Shown: positions 29,201 to 38,287 of the stretch, piece by piece
Layout: the number at the start of each line of letters is the position of its first letter
How positions within the stretch are numbered: the first letter of the stretch is position 1
Origin: an uncultured Eubacterium sp.
Lineage (GTDB): Bacteria; Bacillota; Clostridia; Lachnospirales; Lachnospiraceae
Assembly (NCBI GenBank): GCA_910584595.1
Contig: CAJUBQ010000010.1
Coordinates: 19,428-83,427, forward strand
Direction of reading: 5' to 3'
DNA: 64,000 bases
Made by a program: the position numbers and the translations under genes
Notes under the pieces: model-generated
What the model saw: only the letters and a program-made list of their open reading frames with translations
What the model was told of the DNA's origin: nothing
The model's database searches: none

Positions 29201-29356
29201 AACTGCCGCAATCTGCTGCCCATACTTATACATCCGCTCCAACGTCTGATCCACGCTGTCTGCTTCCAACAGCTCATATTCATTTTGTAATATATGTGTT
29301 AAAGTACGCCGGTTGATTTCCTGACTATCTGCCATCAGTATGATATTCTTTGTCAT
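26297..29356 (-). CDS. Multidomain REC-GGDEF-EAL-PAS-REC-GGDEF signalling protein
   Basis: A 1019-residue cytoplasmic protein starting at MTKNIILMADSQEINRR (AAGGGG 8 nt upstream). Domains in rough order: receiver (1-127, Asp in VILDLADCERLDG), degenerate GGDEF (about 132-300, the motif is replaced by GRYRADVF), EAL (about 315-565, with GGEVLVRW, LTESAY and MDDFGSGYSSLNTL), PAS (about 600-725), second receiver (about 735-860, Asp in ILLDVRMPVMDG) and a second GGDEF with an intact YGGDEF. It may both make (C-terminal GGDEF) and break down (EAL with EVL variant) c-di-GMP. No membrane segment. The partner kinases are not next to it. Confidence 0.9.
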   Translation of the reverse strand: MTKNIILMADSQEINRRTLTHILQNEYELLEADSVDQTLERMYKYGQQIAAVILDLADCERLDGYEVLMRWRKDAQISKIPIIVSTDADDRESESESLRMGVWEMIQRPYDPAVIRFRVKNVIERKELRKFKQMHQIHEYDELTGIYNKQMFLRRTKEMLCHNPGKDFAFIHFDIYQFHLVNQFYGMDEADRLLQYIADQLACLADEFEYFTYGRYRADVFCFCMPFKDKQSVVQVIERIRENMNQYQMEHVLVPVFGICIARDFSEQIVTISDRANLAAKQCKGNYIRNYSFYEASMSEQLIKEQKIINTMKNALASEQFVLYIQPKYDLHTNMINGGEVLVRWMAPGNGMVPPGEFIPVFERNGFIVKLDYYVWEHTCRMIRKWLDEGKSPFPVSVNISRVSLYNHKLADVILELVQRYQIEPGLLQLELTESAYTSNPERIKKTMAKLQEYGFCILMDDFGSGYSSLNTLKDIVVDILKIDMKFLSDSEVPGRGENILASVVRMAKWLDMPVIAEGVEKESQVAFLRSIGCEFVQGYYFAKPMPVAEYERLAFDRFAFHKEAADGRQDHADQLWDMSSQMELLFSNMLQAVAIYEYVPVEKIIDTIRVNNAYYDLFGYSDLDQIGNGIQNAVDESCRGAVFAAFETVSASKRTARCEFSYTNEKGTEKWIEMSLKYVRSVGKRSVIFATMTDITDQKEIERELRKYRKAILSSESKVETILIVDDMVMNRQILRIMFESEYNILEAADGKEALEIAKQNSAHIDLILLDVRMPVMDGREFLRRKREDLSIAHIPVIIITADDSRQQQINALSMGANDYVVKPFIPEVVIRRVCNVLESQKRVGEVLQNVQQTDTQEQHDYLTGLYNRNTAGRMIHDVLQQKEGLQALLLIDIDNFKQINDCFGQEAGDKGIQKFADGLRSCFRKSDILARYGGDEFIVFVMDVPSREFIEQKCTNLLREMHLMIQNEIELEFSVGIAVTTAGSGQESFMELMEHADDALHKAKCRGKNQWYIYEGN

Positions 29357-29430
29357 ATAAAATCCCCTTATCTGATTTGCGTTCCTCTTTACATAAGGGC
29401 ATTCTATCACAGATTGCTCTATAATTCAAT

Positions 29431-30702
29431 TTAATTTGATACAAGAACTGCATAAATAGTAAGCGCATGCCCTTTTGATTTCGAATTTCTTACAATTCGT
29501 ACCGTATGTGTCTTTTTCGTATTTGAAGAATAACAAGGAACAGACCCCGGTTTATTATGTCTTCCTCCTGAATTGTCCGCATCAATCAGCGCCGTTTTCT
29601 TTCCATCGACATAGACATCAAACTGCCCGCCTCTTCCGTTAATTTGCTGCGCAAACACAAGTCCGATGCTTTTCCCTGTAACCATAAATGTCAAATCTCC
29701 ATTTCCTTTTGCAGAAGTCAGATTATTCGGAAAAATTTTGCTCTTGCTGCTTTTTTCAAACGTCCCCATTTTTTGAATGCGAATATCTTCGCAGGTCAGT
29801 ACTTTGGCGCTTGCATATTTTTTTGACGTCACATACGAATTTGGCGCTTTTTTATACGCTGCCTGCCCAAGCGCTTTCTGCTGAATGCTGTCTAAATAAC
29901 GCACAAGAATCTCGCCCACTACCGCATAACCGAGCGCCGAAGGATGAATCGCATCTCCCGACAGCTCCTCCATCGTATAAATCCCCTTATGAATCATGTC
30001 TTTCATGACATTTCCATAACTAAGCATCGGCAAATGGTAATGCCTCCCAATCTCCGCCTGCTGCATCTGGCAGCTCCAGCCATTCAGCTTCGCCATAAAA
30101 AGCAGCATCACAGCAGGCTTGGAAGAGCTGTCCATAATTTTGCGAATCAAATTTTCATACGCCTGCTTATGGTACGCCGTCTTTTTATCATTTACCGCAA
30201 ATTCCACAACAACAAGATCCGGCTTTTTATCCAGCACATCTTTTTGCACACGATGCACCCCAAGATACGAATCCGTCGCACTGATCCCTGCATTTACAAA
30301 CCGCAGATCCGCTTTTGGAAATGTCTTGTACCACCAGTTTGTAAAATAATCTACATAGGTTAACTTCTTATTCATGCTGTCATCTCTTGTACCTCTGGAC
30401 ATCGTACCTTTCGTAATCGATCCTCCGATAAAAGCTATCGTAATCTTCTGTCCGATTCCTGCTTTGCGCATAACATTATATAATGGCATTTCGTTCGTAC
30501 CCGACCACGGACTCGCCAGCTTCATCTGTTCTTGCGTAACATATCCAGCCGGCAGATTATTTCCTTTGATGCCTCCGGTTCCTCTTGCATAAGCAGTTGT
30601 AAGAGATACCGGCAGCGTTTGCAGAACAGCCGTACATAAAATAACAATGGCACAGATTTTAGATAACAGATATTTTGCTTTTGCAATTTTTTTTGTACTC
30701 AT
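29431..30702 (-). CDS. Secreted SGNH/GDSL-type hydrolase
   Basis: 423 residues from the ATG at MSTKKIAKAKYLLSK, with GAAGG upstream. A signal peptide (hydrophobic 13-35, cleavage near AYA-RG) directs export. SGNH blocks are visible: FIGGSITKGT (catalytic Ser in GGS), VVVEFAVND (block III Asn-Asp) and DAIHPSALGYA (Asp and His). A C-terminal beta-rich domain (about 300-423) may bind carbohydrate. Members de-acylate glycans or lipids, such as O-acetyl groups; the true substrate is unknown. It is the last gene before the AT-rich island. Confidence 0.82.
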   Translation of the reverse strand: MSTKKIAKAKYLLSKICAIVILCTAVLQTLPVSLTTAYARGTGGIKGNNLPAGYVTQEQMKLASPWSGTNEMPLYNVMRKAGIGQKITIAFIGGSITKGTMSRGTRDDSMNKKLTYVDYFTNWWYKTFPKADLRFVNAGISATDSYLGVHRVQKDVLDKKPDLVVVEFAVNDKKTAYHKQAYENLIRKIMDSSSKPAVMLLFMAKLNGWSCQMQQAEIGRHYHLPMLSYGNVMKDMIHKGIYTMEELSGDAIHPSALGYAVVGEILVRYLDSIQQKALGQAAYKKAPNSYVTSKKYASAKVLTCEDIRIQKMGTFEKSSKSKIFPNNLTSAKGNGDLTFMVTGKSIGLVFAQQINGRGGQFDVYVDGKKTALIDADNSGGRHNKPGSVPCYSSNTKKTHTVRIVRNSKSKGHALTIYAVLVSN

Positions 30703-31057
30703 AAGCAATACCTTCTTTGACCTTTTTGTTTTTGCAGTAATTATGATTGCATGATTTTACAGGTTTCCTTCATGCATTTTCTATTTTATCATATTTTGTC
30801 ACATAATTGCTATATGAACCAGAATTTTCCTGAATAAAAAAATACCTTCTTGTAAACCTTATTCTGTTTAGAATTTGGTTTGCAAGAAGGTGTTTTATTG
30901 ATTGGACGGTTTTCGCTTCATATTTTAAGAAGCATATATCGAATAAAAAGATTACTTTCCATAAAATAAAAACAGCAGTTAACTTATAACATATATCAAA
31001 GTTTTCGCTCACATTACTCTCCACATAAAGATGGCATTCTCACGATACATCGGATAC
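30703..31057. other. Intergenic region at the left edge of the AT-rich island
   Basis: It holds the terminator of the RiPP operon. An 84-codon open frame on the minus strand (30770-31024) overlaps that terminator and has no ribosome site or family resemblance, so it is not called. Confidence 0.6.
30834..30891 (-). terminator. Rho-independent terminator of the candidate RiPP operon
   Basis: On the minus strand ACCTTCTTGCAAACC pairs with GGTTTACAAGAAGGT (one mismatch) and is followed by a run of seven T. It lies about 170 nt after the FtsX permease stop, the last gene of the operon. Confidence 0.8.
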
Positions 31058-33550
31058 TTACCCTTCCTCCTTTAGAACTTCAATAACTGATTTGGAAGGG
31101 ATAAATCTATATAAAACATTAGGAATCAATACACAGAGTATCAGTATACATAAACTTACAACAATATTTGAGCATAATGGAATATTAAAATCCATCCCGT
31201 ATTTATCCATCACCTTAAACATTGCATAACTCAACGGTATACCTATACTTCCAGCAAATAAAACAGATATCAAGCCATATTCTGTTCCTTCTAATATTAA
31301 CATTTTTATTACTTGCCGCGGTGTCATTCCAATACTTCTCAATATAGCTAATTCTACTCTCCTCTCTTCGATCCCCGCTGCCATCATGTTTCCATAATTA
31401 ATTAGTGCTATGACTGCTAGCGCAGAACATAAAATCCATCCAATCGTTTTGAGTTGATTCTCTGTGGATTTTAGTTCTTCATAATCTGTCATTTTTGAAT
31501 CAGTAGATAATCCATTGATTTTCTCAATCAATAAATCCAGATCCTTATCTAAAGCTTTATTAAATGGTGTCTTATATATGATATCTAATAATTCAACAAC
31601 TGGTTCGTTCAAAAGTTTCTTCATGTACCGTTCACTAACTATAATATCCGGTGCGATTCCTGCCGCAAAGTAATTTGGTCCCCGATAAATACTATAATCT
31701 GCCACTATCTTTACAGAATACTTTTTCTTGTCACCATACTCATCAATTATAAAATCAAGTTTTTTTCCAATAACCTCTTTAGGAGAGATTCCAATTGTGC
31801 CCTTAATGATTGCTACTGATCCATCCAAAAATTCTTGTTTATCAATTTTGCAATCTAATTTTCTGATAATAGAGTCAAATTCCTTCTCGCTTATCCCTAC
31901 CAAATTACCCATAAAATTTTCATTTTCAGGATGAACCTTATATAACTCCATATCACTTTCATAATCACCTGTTGAAACCGGAGAAGCATAGACCCTTTTA
32001 TAATACTCTCCTAATGTATCCTCATTATATGGAATAACTATTTTTTTATTTAACACTTCCCATACCTGTTCAATTCCATTTAAATTTGTTATATTATCAA
32101 TTAATTCCCTATTTATCCTATTTACAGGTTGTTCTGTTGTAATTGATTCATTACGAACCCTATAATCGTACGCATACACTTCATTCAAAATATTTTTGGC
32201 ACTATTGACTTCTACAAGAACATTTACCATAAAAAAGGCAGAAAATGCTAACGTCAATGATACAAAAATAATAACTGCCTGCTTTTTATCTCTGAATACA
32301 TTCTTATTAACCATATCTATGATTCTGCCTTTCCCAACACTTTTTTTCTTTTTTACTGAAGGCAAAATATTAAATTTGCTCGCTGCTATTGGAGATATTT
32401 TTCTTAGTAACTTTTTGATTTTCCAAGTACATACTAAAACAACTATTCCGGAAAACATTGCACTTCCTATTATGATGACCGGCTGAAAAACATCCATATT
32501 ATTAGCAGTAACTCCCACCATTTTCATCGTAATTGGCATAATACATATAGATACCATGCCACCCAAAAGCAAACCTCCAAATATCCCTGCAAATAAGTTA
32601 GATGACATTTGTCGATTTATAATCGAATTAATTTGTAGATTTGTAAATCCTATTGTTTTTAGCTGTCCATAAAACTGAATTTTTCTAGAAGTTGAAATGT
32701 ACATAACATTGTATATAAAAAGATAACCACTTACTAAAATAATCAGCATAAAAGCAACTAATCCTATCATCATTTTTATAAAATTATCCTTCAATTGCAA
32801 ATCTGCATATATAATTTGATTGTCATCAATGTCAAGTAATTCTCCCAATTCTATTATATCATTTTTATCATATATATGTTTTTTCAAAGTTATATTTAAA
32901 ATCCCCTGAGTTAAGTCTGTCAGCCTGGCTCCGGTTTTATCACAGAATTCTTTGGATACATACCCTTTTAATTCTCCTGAATAATCTTTAAAAAAACCTG
33001 ATAAGATCATATCTTCCGTATATGTCCTATTATTGCTGGACAAATTATTATAGGAGATCCCATTTAGATGCATTCCCAGTTGAGGATTTTTTATCCCTAA
33101 TTTCTTTAATGCTTTCGTGGATAGCATAATTTCATTTTTATCTATAGGATAGCTACCCTCAACATATTCAAATGCCGGAACAAATTGTTTCTCCCATGCT
33201 ATTTCATCACACCAATAAAACCTAACTTCCCCACATTGTAAACCTTCATATTTATCCATAATTGCACATTTTAATACTGCTCCTGCATTCTTAATCAATT
33301 CTAAATTTTGTGCAGTACCAATCTGTTCTTCTGTAGGCTCTGGCAATTGTACATCGTATACAGCTCCATCCATCATAACCGAACGCTGTGTTATACCATT
33401 CCAATAAGCCTTTCCCAGGCTAAACACAATAGTGATTAAAAACGTAGTAATGATAATAGATAATACTGACAGCAAATTTCTTTTCACATTACTAACATAG
33501 TCTCTTCGGGATATGGTTTGAACCAGCTTCTTCTCACTTCTATTTTTCAT
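31058..33550 (-). CDS. FtsX-like ABC transporter permease of the RiPP operon
   Basis: An 830-residue membrane protein with two FtsX units: FIKMMIGLVAFMLIILVSG at about 265 with QLKTIGFTNLQINSI, and LALAV-type helices near the C-terminus with VELAILRSIGMTPRQVIKML. A large extracellular domain follows the first helix and a second lies between the units, like the macrolide/lipoprotein-type permeases and bacteriocin-immunity pumps. Two in-frame start codons precede the chosen ATG; all overlap the ATPase gene. It should pair with the ATPase immediately upstream. Its role may be self-protection or release of the modified peptide from the membrane (inference). Confidence 0.85.
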   Translation of the reverse strand: MKNRSEKKLVQTISRRDYVSNVKRNLLSVLSIIITTFLITIVFSLGKAYWNGITQRSVMMDGAVYDVQLPEPTEEQIGTAQNLELIKNAGAVLKCAIMDKYEGLQCGEVRFYWCDEIAWEKQFVPAFEYVEGSYPIDKNEIMLSTKALKKLGIKNPQLGMHLNGISYNNLSSNNRTYTEDMILSGFFKDYSGELKGYVSKEFCDKTGARLTDLTQGILNITLKKHIYDKNDIIELGELLDIDDNQIIYADLQLKDNFIKMMIGLVAFMLIILVSGYLFIYNVMYISTSRKIQFYGQLKTIGFTNLQINSIINRQMSSNLFAGIFGGLLLGGMVSICIMPITMKMVGVTANNMDVFQPVIIIGSAMFSGIVVLVCTWKIKKLLRKISPIAASKFNILPSVKKKKSVGKGRIIDMVNKNVFRDKKQAVIIFVSLTLAFSAFFMVNVLVEVNSAKNILNEVYAYDYRVRNESITTEQPVNRINRELIDNITNLNGIEQVWEVLNKKIVIPYNEDTLGEYYKRVYASPVSTGDYESDMELYKVHPENENFMGNLVGISEKEFDSIIRKLDCKIDKQEFLDGSVAIIKGTIGISPKEVIGKKLDFIIDEYGDKKKYSVKIVADYSIYRGPNYFAAGIAPDIIVSERYMKKLLNEPVVELLDIIYKTPFNKALDKDLDLLIEKINGLSTDSKMTDYEELKSTENQLKTIGWILCSALAVIALINYGNMMAAGIEERRVELAILRSIGMTPRQVIKMLILEGTEYGLISVLFAGSIGIPLSYAMFKVMDKYGMDFNIPLCSNIVVSLCILILCVLIPNVLYRFIPSKSVIEVLKEEG

Positions 33551-34211
33551 ATATTTCACCATCCTCAATCCGAATACATCTATCTGCTTGCTCAGCGATA
33601 TGCTGACTATGTGTTATCATCAACACAGTTTCTCCAAACTTAATACTCGCTTCTTTTAACAACTTAATTACCTTGTCACTGGATTTACTATCCAAATTCC
33701 CTGTTGGTTCATCTGCCAATATTATTGCTGGTCTCATTGCTATGGCCCTTGCTATAGCTACCCTCTGCTGCTGTCCTCCTGATAAAATCGATGGAATAGA
33801 CTGCTTTTTTTCTGATATTCCCAGAAAAACAAGTATTTCATCAATAAATTTATCGTTGATCCTTTGACCATCCAATTGAAGCGGTAAAATAATATTCTCA
33901 TAAACACTTAAAATGGGGATTAAATTATAGTTCTGAAATATAAATCCAATATTTCTCCTTCTGAATATAGTTCTACTTGTTTCATCCATTTCTAAGACAT
34001 CTTTGCCATTAATATACACTTTTCCTGAAGTTGCATTATCCAACGCCCCCAACAAATGCAGCAAGGTCGATTTACCGCTTCCAGAACTTCCTGTAATAGC
34101 AATAAAATCTCCTTTTCTAACTTCAATATTTATCCCATCCAACGCTTTAACGGTTACATCCCCATTCACATAATGCTTCTTTAAATTTTCTGTCTTCAAA
34201 ATAAAATTCAT
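33540..34211 (-). CDS. ABC transporter ATPase (LolD/MacB type) of the RiPP operon
   Basis: A 223-residue ATPase. Walker A GSSGSGKSTLLHLLGALD, Q-loop FIFQNYNLIPILSVYENI, signature LSGGQQQRVAIARAIAM, Walker B ILADEPTGNLD. This is the set expected for ATPases that work with FtsX-type permeases. It overlaps the following permease gene, so the two are co-translated. GGAGG precedes the ATG. Confidence 0.92.
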   Translation of the reverse strand: MNFILKTENLKKHYVNGDVTVKALDGINIEVRKGDFIAITGSSGSGKSTLLHLLGALDNATSGKVYINGKDVLEMDETSRTIFRRRNIGFIFQNYNLIPILSVYENIILPLQLDGQRINDKFIDEILVFLGISEKKQSIPSILSGGQQQRVAIARAIAMRPAIILADEPTGNLDSKSSDKVIKLLKEASIKFGETVLMITHSQHIAEQADRCIRIEDGEIYEK

Positions 34212-34222
34212 ATTGTCTCCTC

Positions 34223-35464
34223 CTACATATTTATATTACTTTCCCAAACTCGTTTCATCAAAATTGGTTTCAATATATCACATCTTTTACAAAAAGCGGC
34301 TTTTGTTTTAATACTCAGCAACTCGCCTGGACATGTCCAACAAAATAATTTTACTTCACAATTTCTACATATTTCAATATTATATGGATACGAATTCAAA
34401 ACAGCTTTTGAAACAAGCTCTGTATTATCTGCGTTTAACAAGCTCTTCAAATCATCGATTTCCATAATATTTCCAATTGTATACTGCTTTTCGGTATAGG
34501 TTGGACATGGCTGAATATTTCCTTCGCAAGTTATAAATATTTCCCTTTTCCCGGCCGTACACATGGATACTCCAAATGCATTTGTATAATCATCTTCCAT
34601 ATAATCCGAAGGAATATAAATATCTTCCTCATCTTTTTCTGTAAAAATGGCTCTATTTTTTTCTCCCCTCCCAATAGCGGTAAATGTTCTACATATTGGA
34701 TTAGTTCCTAATTTTTCATTTAATTTATTAAATCGTTCCATCAAATGTTCATTTTTATCAGAAAATACCATAGATAAGTTAATATTTTCTATTCCATTTC
34801 TATGCAAAAGCTCTATTTTATCACATACTTTCTTAAATACACCTTTCCCCCTCACTAATGCACAGGTTTCCTCATCCACACCATCAATACTAATTTCCAT
34901 TCCATCGCAATCTCTATACAAATATTTCACATTTTCTTCATCGATCAATAATGCATTTGTCGAAACAATAATTTTACCCAAATACTGATTTCTCAAATAA
35001 GATAATATTTCAAAAAAATCATTTCTAATCAGTGGCTCGCCGCCGCTAAGCATGATATTTCTTGGATTCCATTCTACTACTTTGTCAAGAATCGCTTTTA
35101 TTGTCTTTGTATCAAATTCATTACATAAATTCTCTCCGGCCGAAACACAACAGTGCGTACAGTGTAAATTGCATCTATTTGTAAGCTGAATTGATGCAAT
35201 TTTATTGTGGTAACTTTTAATTTCTTCCCCATCAATAATCACTTCGGTCTCTTTCAGATAATTGAATAATTTATTGACGTAGGCATAATCGTCTTCATCC
35301 ACAAAAGCCTTCTTTATTTGTGATATATCTTTGCCATTTCTTATTATTGCATCTAAAATGTTATATACTTCTTTCGAAATTCTAATCCATTGCCCATTTT
35401 CTCGATTAGCTAAAACTATCTTGTTATCTTTTTCTACAAATTCTACCTTTGACGCCCAAAACAT
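34223..35464 (-). CDS. Radical SAM/SPASM peptide-modifying enzyme with RRE-like N-terminus
   Basis: A 413-residue enzyme. The first about 80 residues (GQWIRISKEVYNILDAI at 25-41) look like a PqqD-type RiPP recognition element that binds leader peptides. The radical SAM site is Cys98, Cys102, Cys105 (TNRCNLHCTHCC), with SGGEPLIR after it. The C-terminal region carries a Cys-rich SPASM domain (CTAGKREIFITCEGNIQPC, then CRNCEVKLFCWTCPG) for auxiliary iron-sulfur clusters. The architecture matches sactionine/ranthipeptide maturases (AlbA/SkfB class), so thioether formation from the three precursor Cys is a fair guess. GGGAGG upstream of the ATG. Confidence 0.88.
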   Translation of the reverse strand: MFWASKVEFVEKDNKIVLANRENGQWIRISKEVYNILDAIIRNGKDISQIKKAFVDEDDYAYVNKLFNYLKETEVIIDGEEIKSYHNKIASIQLTNRCNLHCTHCCVSAGENLCNEFDTKTIKAILDKVVEWNPRNIMLSGGEPLIRNDFFEILSYLRNQYLGKIIVSTNALLIDEENVKYLYRDCDGMEISIDGVDEETCALVRGKGVFKKVCDKIELLHRNGIENINLSMVFSDKNEHLMERFNKLNEKLGTNPICRTFTAIGRGEKNRAIFTEKDEEDIYIPSDYMEDDYTNAFGVSMCTAGKREIFITCEGNIQPCPTYTEKQYTIGNIMEIDDLKSLLNADNTELVSKAVLNSYPYNIEICRNCEVKLFCWTCPGELLSIKTKAAFCKRCDILKPILMKRVWESNINM

Positions 35465-35478
35465 TTTCTTCTACCTCC

Positions 35479-37194
35479 CTATATAATTCCTTCCAGAATA
35501 TTAAAATAATTTCCTTTCATTTTAATTAATTCCTGATGACTTCCTCTTTCGACTACGTCTCCGTCTTTCATTACTATAATATTTTCTAATTCTTTAATCG
35601 CTTCTATTCTGTGTGCTATCACTATTACGGTTTTATCTCTTAAGTATAATTTTATATTTTTAAGAATAATGTTTTGTGATTTATTATCCAAAGCTGCAGT
35701 AGCTTCATCCAAGATAAATACATCGCACTTTTTCGTTAAAGCTCTGGCAATCGCAATTCTCTGGCGTTGTCCCCCTGAAAGATTATTTCCCCTTTCTCCA
35801 ATATTCTTGCCCCCTTTTTCTTTTATCGTAGAAAGTAACTTGACATTTCTGCAAATCTCAATAATTTTACCCTCCGATATGTTCTCATTGTCCATCTTAA
35901 TGTTTTCTATAATACTTCCATCAAACAATAAGGCATCCTGACAGACTATACATATACGTTTTCTAACTGAATCCAGGCAGAACTCTTTAATATCTTTTCC
36001 ATTAATAAGTATTCTTCCTTCATCGGGTTCCCATAGTCGATATAATAAATTTCCTAGAGTTGATTTCCCACATCCACTCTCTCCAACAATTCCATAAATC
36101 TTTCCATTTCTTATAGTAAAATTAAGACCATTAAAGACTTTCTTTTTGTCATAAGAAAAGCTAACATCACAAAATTCTATGTTTCGAATTTCTTTTAATT
36201 CAATACCATTTTGACATTGTTCTAGTTGGCATTCTATTTTGTCCATTTCAGAATACAAATTTTTTAGTGAAATATTTACCTGATGTATTTTTATATTAAA
36301 ATTCACAAAGTACATGCATGGTCCTACCAACATTGATACATACTTTACAAATGCCAGTAACTCCCCCATACTCATAGACGAGTCAATAATTAAACATCCT
36401 CCTATCAGATAGGTAATAATGGTAGAAAATTCATTCAGAACAATAACCAGTTCCTTTTGTCCAGATAACAAAAGATTGGTTTTTTGAGATTGTTTGACAA
36501 ATTCTCTTTGCTTCTTGCCAATCAGCTTTCTAAAAAAATCAGCAGAATCTGTAAGAATAATTGATTTCAAATTAGAAATATACTGTTCTTCCAGATTTGA
36601 TTGTTCACCGACAATATCTCTTACATGTTTTATGTTGCTGCTAATTTTTTTTGTCATAAAATAATTAATGCAAAATAACATAATTTGTATGCCTATTACC
36701 GGAAATAATAATTTCATATCATTTTGTATCAAAATATAAAAAACAAAAAGAAACGTCAATAAATTAGTTATTGCATCAAAAATCATATCAACTCCAAATT
36801 CTTCTATATTTGATAAGTCACTATCTATAATATGCAGGACATTTCCTGTTTCCAAGTATGATAAATAATTGCCCTTTGCCATTGAAAGTCTTTTAAGCAA
36901 ATCATTTTTATAAAAAGTTGAAATCTTAAGTTTTAATTTTTCATAATAATTATCAAGTATAAAAATATCTGATTTTGATACAAGTAACAAAATCAGATAA
37001 ATAAGAGAAAGAGTTAACAATATCTGATTGTTTTTTTGTCCTATTCCATCATCAACTATTTTCGCCAATATTTGTGGTAACAATATGTCAACTCCGGTCA
37101 CTATTAACAAGCCAATAAATGACAAACAACATTTGTATTTTCCAATTTTAAAAATCACTTTAGAATATCTTATTAGATATGATTCTTTCTTCAC
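35479..37194 (-). CDS. ABC exporter (transmembrane plus ATPase), likely RiPP exporter
   Basis: 571 residues: six-helix transmembrane domain (about 15-300) and ATPase (about 340-571; Walker A GESGCGKSTLGNLLYRLW, signature LSGGQRQRIAIARAL, Walker B FILDEATAALD). No N-terminal C39 peptidase domain, so it does not remove a double-glycine leader itself; the S8 protease before it may do that job. The start is a GTG overlapping the protease stop (TAGTG) with AAAGGA upstream, which points to coupled translation. Confidence 0.9.
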   Translation of the reverse strand: MKKESYLIRYSKVIFKIGKYKCCLSFIGLLIVTGVDILLPQILAKIVDDGIGQKNNQILLTLSLIYLILLLVSKSDIFILDNYYEKLKLKISTFYKNDLLKRLSMAKGNYLSYLETGNVLHIIDSDLSNIEEFGVDMIFDAITNLLTFLFVFYILIQNDMKLLFPVIGIQIMLFCINYFMTKKISSNIKHVRDIVGEQSNLEEQYISNLKSIILTDSADFFRKLIGKKQREFVKQSQKTNLLLSGQKELVIVLNEFSTIITYLIGGCLIIDSSMSMGELLAFVKYVSMLVGPCMYFVNFNIKIHQVNISLKNLYSEMDKIECQLEQCQNGIELKEIRNIEFCDVSFSYDKKKVFNGLNFTIRNGKIYGIVGESGCGKSTLGNLLYRLWEPDEGRILINGKDIKEFCLDSVRKRICIVCQDALLFDGSIIENIKMDNENISEGKIIEICRNVKLLSTIKEKGGKNIGERGNNLSGGQRQRIAIARALTKKCDVFILDEATAALDNKSQNIILKNIKLYLRDKTVIVIAHRIEAIKELENIIVMKDGDVVERGSHQELIKMKGNYFNILEGII

Positions 37195-38219
37195 TAATGT
37201 ACTTTCCTTTCTTCCAGATGTCTTTCTATAAAAAAAGCCAAGCTATAGATAGAATAGAAAACTTCCCTCGATATTTGTGTATAATCCTTGATCTCAAATA
37301 AAAATAATTTCTCCATTTCTCTAATCAAACCATAGCATTGATAATACTGAAGTCCCACTTCCGAAGATAATAATCTCATCTCTCTAATATCTTTGTCATT
37401 ACATAATGAAAATTTACGTTTTAGATATATTTCAACTTCTTTTACAATCTGTTCATCTACCATTCCTTTATAACGATAAACATCAGGAAATCTTCTGCTC
37501 TTACGAATACTCCATTGTGTCCAATGTTGCCTTGAAGAAATAGACTCTAAACACTTTTCACATGATTCCATTGAACTTGATAAATTTCCTGCTGAAATCT
37601 CTCGTGCTAATATGCCTGTTATTTTAGCAGCGGCATAACTATTGCACTTTCCAAACATACGATACCCCTTGTTTAAATCACAATGCAAATAAGGAGTACT
37701 ATCTACAACACACTGTATTTTCTTTATTTTATTAAACCATAATGTTTCAGACGAATCCAAAATTGCTCCTTGTACGCCAAGACACTCCATAAAATTAGCC
37801 GGATATGAACTCTTCATATGATTTCCTAAAGAAGCAATGATCGTTTTGTTTTGCTTATTCAATTTGTGACATATTTTTTTTAACGAATCTAGCTCTGTAC
37901 AGTCGATTACTGCCAAACTAAGGCTAATTAAGTCAGCTTCAATATCCCCTATACATTCCATAGCCAGTTCAAATTGATTAAACCTGCACTCTCCGTCCTT
38001 ATCCAAAAGTTGTACACTAATAATTTCAACCTTAGGGCATTCCTTCCTAATAACTGAGGCACAGGCCGTACCATGGCCGTTAAAATCTTTTTGCTTTTTT
38101 TTCAAAACTAATCTTTTATTTTCATAATCCAGCATATACACCTTATCAATATTTTTTGAAAGATAAGGATGCGATGTATCAACACCTGTATCCAATAATA
38201 TTATCTTCACTTTTCCCAT
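37194..38219 (-). CDS. Cytoplasmic subtilisin-like (S8) protease, candidate leader peptidase
   Basis: A 341-residue protein without signal peptide or prodomain. The catalytic triad reads Asp10 (LLDTGVDTSHP), His49 (NGHGTACASV) and Ser194 (KCNSYAAAKITG); Asn133 in SLGNH is the oxyanion residue. The Ser motif departs from the usual GTSMAxP. The last 120 residues (from about 220) are a helical extension with no recognised domain. It sits between the three precursor genes and the exporter, so removal of the leader before export is the likely role, in place of a C39 domain. Confidence 0.85.
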   Translation of the reverse strand: MGKVKIILLDTGVDTSHPYLSKNIDKVYMLDYENKRLVLKKKQKDFNGHGTACASVIRKECPKVEIISVQLLDKDGECRFNQFELAMECIGDIEADLISLSLAVIDCTELDSLKKICHKLNKQNKTIIASLGNHMKSSYPANFMECLGVQGAILDSSETLWFNKIKKIQCVVDSTPYLHCDLNKGYRMFGKCNSYAAAKITGILAREISAGNLSSSMESCEKCLESISSRQHWTQWSIRKSRRFPDVYRYKGMVDEQIVKEVEIYLKRKFSLCNDKDIREMRLLSSEVGLQYYQCYGLIREMEKLFLFEIKDYTQISREVFYSIYSLAFFIERHLEERKVH

Positions 38220-38230
38220 ATTATAGTAAA

Positions 38231-38250
38231 GGGGGGTTTTTCATCCCCCC
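38231..38250 (-). promoter_or_regulatory. G6/C6 hairpin between the last precursor gene and the protease
   Basis: GGGGGG pairs with CCCCCC around an 8-nt loop in otherwise AT-rich DNA. The only good ribosome site (GGAGG) lies on the far side of this hairpin, about 35 nt from the protease ATG. It may trim transcription or translation of the downstream genes relative to the peptides (attenuator or mRNA stabiliser). Confidence 0.5.
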
Positions 38251-38287
38251 TCCTCCATTACTAATATATTTCTCATTTAGTTACATC

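Noticed and set aside
30770..31024. 84-codon minus-strand open frame
   Set aside because: It covers the operon's terminator, has no ribosome site and no family resemblance.
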